A stretch of DNA of 45,686 nucleotides, taken from positions 1-45,686 of the forward strand of contig JADLFO010000313.1 of assembly GCA_020845455.1 (NCBI GenBank), in the 5' to 3' direction. This DNA is from Caldilineaceae bacterium (lineage in GTDB: Bacteria; Chloroflexota; Anaerolineae; Caldilineales; Caldilineaceae). Under the pieces are notes generated by a model that was not told where the DNA came from, made no database searches, and saw only the letters and a list, made by a program, of their open reading frames with translations. The position numbers and the translations under genes were made by a program. Positions 40,350 to 45,686 of this stretch are shown here, one piece after another; within the stretch, counting starts at the first letter, position 1; each line of letters starts with the position of its first letter.

Positions 40350-40495
40350 TGTCATGTTGAGGAGTCATGCTGAGGAGTCTGCGACGAAGCATCTCTCTGC
40401 CTCTGCGTGGATGCCGGAGAGACCCTTCGCCGCAGACCCTTCGCCCGGCTCAGGGCAGGCTCCGGTGCTGCGCACCACTGCGTGAGCAGGGTGAC
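40350..40495. repeat. Long dispersed repeat, copy 2
   Basis: Shares with 12430-12600 the block GAGAGACCCTTCGCCGCAG plus following bases and a roughly 45-bp block from CTCAGGGCAGGCTCCGG to CAGGGTGA. Ends are TGTCAT and GGGTGACA. Contains an internal short duplication of TGAGGAGTC. Confidence 0.7.
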
Positions 40496-40575
40496 AAGCA
40501 CGCGCCCCAGTGTGAGATACACCCCCGCGCCCCGCCCGGCTAGACAGGCAGGGGGATGCCTGCTAAGATTTGTTA

Positions 40576-40614
40576 GGCGGCGCGCTCAGGCGACACGCGC
40601 GCCGCCGGCTTTTG
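40576..40614 (+). terminator. Terminator-like hairpin upstream of the YwiC-like gene
   Basis: Perfect 10-bp stem GGCGGCGCGC / GCGCGCCGCC (40576-40585 / 40597-40606), then GGCTTTTG. It lies in the YwiC-like leader or ends transcription from the repeat region. Confidence 0.5.
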
Positions 40615-40682
40615 TACGCACATGGAAACGATAGTAGACGACCGGCGGCAGCCTTCCAGGCTGCGCGCCGCTTCTGTTCGCG

Positions 40683-41642
40683 ATGATGGGTAGCCGATTG
40701 ATGAAACCAGTTGACACAAAACTAGCCACTTCCAGACCGCTCACTCCCGGAGTGGTCAGCACAAAACCGATCAACCAAAAACAGATCGATGTAAAACCGG
40801 CAGACGCAAAACAGAGCGACGCAAAGCCGGTAAGCCGCCCTAAGCGCGCGGCGTCCACATCCACCAGGGCCACGCCCCCGCGCATCCGCACCATCGCCCT
40901 GCCGGTTGAACATGGGAGTTGGGGTCTCACCCTGGAACCGATTCTGCTGGGCCTATTGGTTGCGCCCACCTGGGCGGGCGCGGGGTTGGCGCTGGGCGCG
41001 TTTGGCGCGTTTCTGCTGCGCGGGCCGCTCAAGGCGGCCTACACCAGCCTGCGCCAGCGGCGGCGCAAACGCATGCAGATCGCACTGCAATTTGCGGCGC
41101 TTTACGCGCTGATCGCCGCCGTGGGGTTTGGCGTGGCCGTAAGCCGCGCCGGGCTGCAGCCGTTGTGGCCGCTGGTGTTGGCGCTGCCCTTTGGCGTCGT
41201 CTTCTTTATCCAAGACGCACAGAACCAGAGCCGCAGTTGGCAGGCCGAACTGGCCGGGCCGATCGCCTTCGCCGCCATCGCCAGTTGCATCGCGCTGATC
41301 GGCGGCTGGGCCGTGGCCCCGGCGCTGGCGCTGTGGGCCGTGTTGGTGGCACGCGCGCTCACCTCGGTGCTCTATATCCGCGCACGGCTGCGCATGAATC
41401 GGGGCCGCTCCTATCAGCCACTGCTCGTCATCGCCGCGCATGGGTTCGCCCTGCTCGCCGTCGCGAGTATGGTCTGGGCCGGTCTGCTCCCGCTTGCGGT
41501 TGTGGGCATCTTTGTGCTGATCATGCTGCGCACGCTCTGGGGTTTTTCCCCCTACCGGCGTGCCGCCTCCATCCAAGCGCTGGGCGTCACCGAGATCGGC
41601 TGGGGGCTGGCGACTGTCTTGAGTGTGGCCGCCGGCATATAG
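40683..41642 (+). CDS. YwiC-like family membrane protein
   Basis: The 319-aa protein has the YwiC signature LPVEHGSWGLTLEPILLGLL (about 73-92) followed by multiple TM helices to the C-terminus. The first ~65 residues are an unusual Lys/Pro/Thr/Asp-rich extension with degenerate repeats (VSTKPINQKQIDVKPADAK, then QSDAKPVS), absent from typical YwiC. Family function is unknown. The start codon pair ATGATG has no strong ribosome-binding site; an internal ATG at 40701 is possible. Confidence 0.8.
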   Translation: MMGSRLMKPVDTKLATSRPLTPGVVSTKPINQKQIDVKPADAKQSDAKPVSRPKRAASTSTRATPPRIRTIALPVEHGSWGLTLEPILLGLLVAPTWAGAGLALGAFGAFLLRGPLKAAYTSLRQRRRKRMQIALQFAALYALIAAVGFGVAVSRAGLQPLWPLVLALPFGVVFFIQDAQNQSRSWQAELAGPIAFAAIASCIALIGGWAVAPALALWAVLVARALTSVLYIRARLRMNRGRSYQPLLVIAAHGFALLAVASMVWAGLLPLAVVGIFVLIMLRTLWGFSPYRRAASIQALGVTEIGWGLATVLSVAAGI

Positions 41643-41682
41643 CAGCGCGCCGGCTGGTCACCCGTTGGGATGCGCCGGCGAG

Positions 41683-41710
41683 TTGACACGCCCCCGCCCG
41701 CGGCTACAAT
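41683..41710 (+). promoter_or_regulatory. Promoter of the amidase gene cluster
   Basis: TTGACA (41683-41688), 16 nt, TACAAT (41705-41710); predicted start about 41717, only about 20 nt before the GTG at 41738. Confidence 0.75.
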
Positions 41711-41737
41711 AAAGGGACGGTTGCGGCCCGCCCTCTT

Positions 41738-42487
41738 GTGAGACAGCCTGTGCGCCATTCGTTTGTCCGTCGTCTACAACGCATATTTGCGATCATGAGC
41801 CTGGCGGCGTTCTTCGCCATTGCCCTGATCGTGGCGCGCATTTTGGGCATGGACATGCCGTGGTCGCAAGCCCCCAACGCCCAAAACCTGGTGCTGCAGG
41901 CCTTTAACCGCCAAGTGGCGCTGATCAGCGGTCACGCCGGCTATGACTCCGGCGCGGTCTGCACCGATGCCGGCGACAACGTGCTGCTGACCGAAGCCGA
42001 TGTCAACGCCCAGGTGAGCCGTCAAGCGGCGGAACTGCTGCGCGCCGCCGGGGCCGACGTGGAGATCTTTGACGAGTACGACCCCCGCTTGGAAAATCTC
42101 CAAGCTGAAGTGCTCCTGAGCATCCACGCCGACAGTTGCATCGACGCCAGTGGCTACAAGGCCGCCTACTACACCTACAGCGCCATCCCGCAGATCGAGC
42201 AGCGTATCCTGGACTGCATCGACCTGCACTACGCCGCCGTCACCGGGCTGCCGCCCCACCCCGACACCGTGACGCACAACATGACCGAATACCATGCCTT
42301 CCGGCGCATCGCGCCCGAAACGCCCGCCGCCATCCTCGAACTGGGCTTTTTGGGCGGCGATCAGGCGCTGCTCACCGCCCAGACCGAGCGTGTGGCGCGC
42401 GGTGTGGCCGACAGCCTGCTCTGCTTTCTGCGCGACAAAACCGCCGCCCCCACCGTCACCGCTCCCGGCGAAAGCGCGGGCCAGTGA
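41738..42487 (+). CDS. N-acetylmuramoyl-L-alanine amidase (Amidase_3)
   Basis: 249 aa: N-terminal membrane anchor/signal (SLAAFFAIALIVARILGM, 21-38) and a compact Amidase_3 domain with zinc ligands in ALISGHAGYDSG (H66), LTEADVN (E86), LLSIHADS (H130) and catalytic AAILELGFLG (E201). Cleaves the MurNAc-L-Ala bond of peptidoglycan outside the membrane. The start could be GTG 41738, GTG 41750 or ATG 41795; the last begins just before the anchor. Overlaps by one base the duplication preceding the GNAT gene. Confidence 0.88.
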   Translation: MRQPVRHSFVRRLQRIFAIMSLAAFFAIALIVARILGMDMPWSQAPNAQNLVLQAFNRQVALISGHAGYDSGAVCTDAGDNVLLTEADVNAQVSRQAAELLRAAGADVEIFDEYDPRLENLQAEVLLSIHADSCIDASGYKAAYYTYSAIPQIEQRILDCIDLHYAAVTGLPPHPDTVTHNMTEYHAFRRIAPETPAAILELGFLGGDQALLTAQTERVARGVADSLLCFLRDKTAAPTVTAPGESAGQ

Positions 42488-42514
42488 ACCGGGGACAATC
42501 AACCGGGGACAATC
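42487..42514. repeat. 14-bp exact tandem duplication before the GNAT start
   Basis: AACCGGGGACAATC at 42487-42500 and 42501-42514, between the amidase stop and the GNAT ATG at 42519. Each unit carries GGGGA, so the ribosome-binding motif is duplicated. Confidence 0.9.
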
Positions 42515-42518
42515 AACT

Positions 42519-43499
42519 ATGCCAACGCAATATGACCTCTATCGACTCGATGCTGCCAAACAGGCCGACGTGGCCGCCGCCGTCGAACTGTGGAATGCGG
42601 CCTGCGGCGCAGACCTGGCGATCTCCGAGCGCATGATGCGCTATGGCCTGCACCCCTCCACCGGCGGGCGCGTCGACGCGCGGCTCGCCGTCCACGACGC
42701 ACAGCCGGTAGGCTTTATCGTCGTCACCACCCTGCCCGGCGAGCCGCCGGTCGCGCCCCAGGAACTGGGCTGGGTCGAGGCATTGGCGGTCCACCCGGAT
42801 ACACAGCGCCAGGGCGTAGGGTCGGCGCTGCTGGCCTGGGCCGAACAATGGCTGCACGACCAGGGCTGCCAGGCCGCGGCGCTGGGGGCGGGGCTGCGCC
42901 ATTTTGTCCCCGGCGTGCCGGTGGAGTTGGGGACTGCGCCCTTTTTCGCCTGGCACGGCTATATCGGCGACTCGCTCGACGCGCCCGCCGCCGAGCAGAC
43001 CTGGGATGTGGCCTGCGACCTGGCGCGCTATCAGACGCCGTCCAGCGTGCGCGCCGTGGATGCGGCGGTGCGCCCGGCCCAGCCGCGCGACCAAGATGCC
43101 CTGCTGCAATTTCTCCAGCGCGAATTTCCGGGCCGCTGGCGTTTCGAATTTGAAGAGCATCTGCGCGGCGGCGGGCGCATCTCGGATTACATGGTGTTAT
43201 GGAGCGAGCGCGGCGTGGACGGCTGCTGCATCCTCACCTTTGAAGACTCGCTGCGCCCCATCGACCCTTATTACCCCTACCGCTTGCCGCGACCCTGGGG
43301 CCAACTGGGCGCGATCGGCATCAGCGCCGACCGCCGCGGCCAGGGCTACGGCGCGCTGCTGCTCGACGGCGGGCTGCGCCGTCTGCACAACAACGGCGTC
43401 AACGGCTGCGTGATCGACTGGACCGGCCTGGTCGACTTCTACGGCAAGTTCGGCTTCACGCCCTACCGCCGTTATCTACAACTGCACAAACCGCTCTAA
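42519..43499 (+). CDS. Tandem GNAT-fold acetyltransferase
   Basis: 326 aa made of two GNAT domains. Each has an acetyl-CoA loop: VHPDTQRQGVGSALLAWAE (about 96-114, Q-x-x-G-x-G/A) and ISADRRGQGYGALLLDGGL (about 269-287). The second ends with FYGKFGFTPYRRYL, the usual GNAT C-terminus. Acceptor unknown. The ATG at 42519 lies 4 nt after the duplicated GGGGACAATC unit; a longer frame inside the amidase gene is not used. Co-transcribed with the amidase, 31 bp downstream. Confidence 0.85.
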   Translation: MPTQYDLYRLDAAKQADVAAAVELWNAACGADLAISERMMRYGLHPSTGGRVDARLAVHDAQPVGFIVVTTLPGEPPVAPQELGWVEALAVHPDTQRQGVGSALLAWAEQWLHDQGCQAAALGAGLRHFVPGVPVELGTAPFFAWHGYIGDSLDAPAAEQTWDVACDLARYQTPSSVRAVDAAVRPAQPRDQDALLQFLQREFPGRWRFEFEEHLRGGGRISDYMVLWSERGVDGCCILTFEDSLRPIDPYYPYRLPRPWGQLGAIGISADRRGQGYGALLLDGGLRRLHNNGVNGCVIDWTGLVDFYGKFGFTPYRRYLQLHKPL

Positions 43500-43670
43500 C
43501 CTAGCCGGGCGTACCGGATCACAGGGTTTTACCGTCTCTTATTGTTAAGAGCGGCAGCGCGGGGCTTCTGCGCCGTGCGCCAATTCAACAATCTTGTTGG
43601 CAAAGCATGCCGCTTTGTCCAACCCGAACCGTTAAACATCCCTAGATCTCTCCCCCGGCAGACAGATCGG

Positions 43671-43706
43671 CTATGCAATTGGCTACACAGTTGGTTATGC
43701 AATTTA
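43671..43706 (+). repeat. Degenerate 12-bp triple repeat spanning the serine hydrolase start
   Basis: CTATGCAATTGG, CTACACAGTTGG, TTATGCAATTTA in tandem. Units 1 and 3 each supply an in-frame ATG (43673, 43697). Encodes MQLATQLVMQFT. Confidence 0.7.
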
Positions 43707-44959
43707 CGCAACTCGACCACCTTCTCAACGCCGCCGTCCCCGGCGTGGCCCCTGCTGTCGTCTGCCGGGTAGAGCAGGCCGGCAGACTCCTGTTTGAGCG
43801 TGGCTACGGCTGGATCAACCCCATGCTCAAGCGCCAGCCGGTGGATGCCGGCACGCTCTTTGACCTCGCCTCGCTGACCAAACTCTTTACCACAACCGCC
43901 TGTCTGCGCATGTGGGATGCGGGGCTGCTCGACCTGGACCAGCCGGTGGCGAAGTTGGTCCCCGGCTTCAGCGGGATGCGCTCGATCGGCGATGTCGAAG
44001 ACCCGATCACCCAGTTGCCCGCGCCGCCGCCCGCAGCCTGGCAGGACTATCCCTATCCGATCGACCTCAGCGCCATCACCCTGCGCCACCTCTTGACCCA
44101 TACCTCCGGGCTGCCTGCCTGGCGCAGCCTGTACCGCGCCGCCGGGCCTGCGCCGGAGCGCCCCAGTTCGCTGCATCGCGCCGAACTGCTGCGCCGCCAA
44201 ATGGCGGGATTCGACGTTATTCTACAGACGGGGCTGGCCTATCCGCCCGGCGAAAGCTATCTCTACAGCGACGTGGGCTTGATCCTCTTGGGCCACGCGC
44301 TCACCCGCTGCACCGCCGACGTCACCTTGGCCGAAACGCTCCTCAACTGGGTCACCGGCCCGCTGGCGCTGGAGGCGCACTTCAACCCCTCCTGTCTGCT
44401 GGTAGACCGCATCGCGCCGACCGAGTTTTGCCCCTGGCGGCAGCGCCGTCTGCACGGCGAAGTACACGACGAAAACGCCGCCGGGCTGGGCGGCATCGCC
44501 GGCCACGCCGGGCTGTTCGGCACGGCCGCCGACCTCTGCACGCTGGGCAACCTCTATCTGGCGCACGGCAAGCCGGCCGAGGCTGGGCGGCTGCTGGCGC
44601 GACGCATCGTCGACGAGAGCATCCGCCTGCAAGTGGAGGCCGAGGCTGCGGGCCTGCCGCTGCATGCGCCACCTGCTCCGGCCGGCCCTGCGGGCGGCGT
44701 GCCTACCCTGGCCACAGGGACCCGACGCGGGCTGGGCTGGATGCTGCGCAGCGACCCTGACCCGTCGTGCAGCACGGAATTCGGCCCGCGCAGCTTTGGA
44801 CACACCGGCTATACCGGCACGTCGCTCTGGTGCGACCCGGATCGCGAGCTGGTGGTGGCGCTGCTCACCAACCGCGTCTATCATGGGCGCAACCCCGAAC
44901 CAATCGCACGGCTGCGACCCGCGGTGCATGCCGCAGTCATCGCCGGCCTGCGTCGCTGA
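43673..44959 (+). CDS. Serine hydrolase (class C beta-lactamase/penicillin-binding family)
   Basis: 428 aa (420 from the alternative ATG 43697). Catalytic motifs: SLTK (S-x-x-K, about 68-71) in LFDLASLTKLFTTT, YSDVG (Y-x-N-like, about 199) in GESYLYSDVGLILLG, and HTGYTGTSLW (KTG-like). Such enzymes hydrolyse esters, D-peptides or beta-lactams; no secretion signal is visible, so it may be cytoplasmic. It lies upstream of a BadF-type kinase and downstream of amidase and GNAT genes, which suggests cell-wall sugar/peptide recycling (inferred). Confidence 0.85.
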   Translation: MQLATQLVMQFTQLDHLLNAAVPGVAPAVVCRVEQAGRLLFERGYGWINPMLKRQPVDAGTLFDLASLTKLFTTTACLRMWDAGLLDLDQPVAKLVPGFSGMRSIGDVEDPITQLPAPPPAAWQDYPYPIDLSAITLRHLLTHTSGLPAWRSLYRAAGPAPERPSSLHRAELLRRQMAGFDVILQTGLAYPPGESYLYSDVGLILLGHALTRCTADVTLAETLLNWVTGPLALEAHFNPSCLLVDRIAPTEFCPWRQRRLHGEVHDENAAGLGGIAGHAGLFGTAADLCTLGNLYLAHGKPAEAGRLLARRIVDESIRLQVEAEAAGLPLHAPPAPAGPAGGVPTLATGTRRGLGWMLRSDPDPSCSTEFGPRSFGHTGYTGTSLWCDPDRELVVALLTNRVYHGRNPEPIARLRPAVHAAVIAGLRR

Positions 44960-44991
44960 GAGACGGCGCAACAGACAGTACAGCCGACTCT

Positions 44992-45686
44992 ATGAACACT
45001 TCACATCCTACCTCACGCCACGCGCCGCGGCTCGTCGTCGGGCTGGACGGCGGCGGCACCAAGACCGTAGCAGTCGTGGTAGACGCCGCCACCCCGCTCC
45101 CGGCCACGCCCACCGCGGCCGCGCAGATCGTCCCCCTGGGCCGCGCCCAAACCGGGTCGACTAATTGGAACAGTGTCGGGCCAGAGAGGGCGCACGCCAA
45201 CTGGCGGGCTGTGATCGAGCAAGCTGTGGCCGCAGCGGGCGGCAGCCTGGCCGACGTCAGCGCCATTTGCATCGGCATGAGCGGCGTAGACAGGCCCCAC
45301 GACCGCGCCCAGGTGCAGCAGTGGCTGGACGATCTGCTGCCCGGCGTCCCCGCCCAGGTCGTCAACGACGCCGTAATCGCGCTGGCTGCGGGCACTGCAG
45401 GCGATCTGCTCGGCGTCGTGCTGATCAGCGGCACGGGGATGATCGCACTGGGGTATAACCACAGCGGCGAACGGGTGCGCGCCGGCGGCTGGGGCGCGCT
45501 CTTGGGCGACGGCGGCAGCGGCTATGCCCTGGGCGCGGCCATCCTGCGCGCCGTCACCTGGGCCGCCGACGGCCGCGGGCCGGAGACCGCGCTGCTGCCC
45601 GCCGTACTGGACTTCCTGCGCCTGGAACAGCCCGACCAGTTGGTGCGCTGGGCCTATGACGACATCGCCTGGGCGCGCTTTGCCCA
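44992..45686 (+). CDS. BadF/BadG/BcrA/BcrD ATPase-family kinase, likely N-acetylglucosamine kinase (truncated by window end)
   Basis: The first 231 residues are present; the frame runs off the window. ASKHA-fold motifs: LVVGLDGGGTKT (phosphate 1, about 14-25), GSTNWNSVG, ICIGMSGVDRP, VVNDAVIAL (catalytic Asp), LISGTGMIA (phosphate 2) and GGWGALLGDGGSGYALG. This pattern fits GlcNAc/MurNAc-type kinases in the family rather than the benzoyl-CoA reductase subunits. 32 bp after the serine hydrolase stop. With the amidase upstream it may phosphorylate recycled amino sugars (inferred). Confidence 0.82.
   Translation, partial: MNTSHPTSRHAPRLVVGLDGGGTKTVAVVVDAATPLPATPTAAAQIVPLGRAQTGSTNWNSVGPERAHANWRAVIEQAVAAAGGSLADVSAICIGMSGVDRPHDRAQVQQWLDDLLPGVPAQVVNDAVIALAAGTAGDLLGVVLISGTGMIALGYNHSGERVRAGGWGALLGDGGSGYALGAAILRAVTWAADGRGPETALLPAVLDFLRLEQPDQLVRWAYDDIAWARFA

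Larger units (their letters stand above)
40046..40682. other. Intergenic region between divergent rodZ-like and YwiC-like genes
   Basis: Holds a 13-bp duplication (40133-40158), a palindrome (40165-40182), the rodZ-like promoter (40239-40267), a long dispersed repeat (40350-40495) and a terminator-like hairpin (40576-40614). No gene seen. Confidence 0.7.

Noticed and set aside
43598..43623. Imperfect inverted repeat TTGGCAAAGC / GCTTTGTCCAA upstream of the serine hydrolase
   Set aside because: Contains a bulge and has no promoter or T-run nearby; too weak to call an operator or terminator.

Overview
The window is GC-rich, gene-dense bacterial chromosome. It has lipoprotein-type solute-binding proteins with Ala/Pro-rich linkers, many sugar ABC importers, a YwiC-like protein and clear TTGACA/TAnnnT promoters. 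This fits Chloroflexota (Anaerolineae/Caldilineae-like), but that assignment is an inference from gene content; no rRNA or other marker gene is present.

Region 1 (20-13808) holds accessory carbohydrate catabolism: an enolase-superfamily sugar-acid dehydratase, an M81 (MlrC-like) protein, an SDR, a sugar isomerase/epimerase divergent from a Gfo/Idh-PhyH pair, and a minus-strand run of aldose epimerase, LarA lactate racemase, a UroD-like protein and an acyl-CoA-dehydrogenase-like protein, then a second Gfo/Idh oxidoreductase. Region 2 (13887-20721) has a DUF4258/YgiT toxin-antitoxin-like pair directly behind an SMP-30 lactonase gene, a gene remnant, a dipeptide-type ABC importer without ATPases, and an M24 peptidase. 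Region 3 (20931-25749) has an SLC13 transporter with a small coupled membrane protein, a 59-aa DUF1328 protein and a large unrecognised protein. Region 4 (26032-36661) holds two sugar ABC importers, a FadR-type GntR regulator, an aldo/keto reductase, an NAD-dependent epimerase and a fumarylacetoacetate-hydrolase-family enzyme, headed by a strong promoter with a GntR-type operator just downstream of its -10 box. Region 5 (37138-45686) is more housekeeping: DoxX, peptide deformylase, a RodZ-like protein, YwiC-like, amidase, tandem GNAT, serine hydrolase, and a BadF-type kinase cut by the window end.

Regions 1, 2 and 4 together supply every enzyme family of the non-phosphorylative L-fucose-type route: sugar dehydrogenase (AKR), lactonase (SMP-30), sugar-acid dehydratase (enolase superfamily), 2-keto-3-deoxy-acid dehydrogenase (SDR) and diketo-acid hydrolase (FAH). 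A mutarotase and a lactate racemase fit its ends.

The most unusual non-coding signals are: (i) a dispersed intercistronic palindrome with arms GTACGGACACGA, three perfect copies and one truncated, one of them enlarged to 21-bp arms; (ii) repeated 12-14-bp tandem duplications next to translation starts; (iii) strong stem-loops after each of the three binding-protein genes; (iv) a FadR/PdhR-like operator with a possible second site before the lactonase gene.
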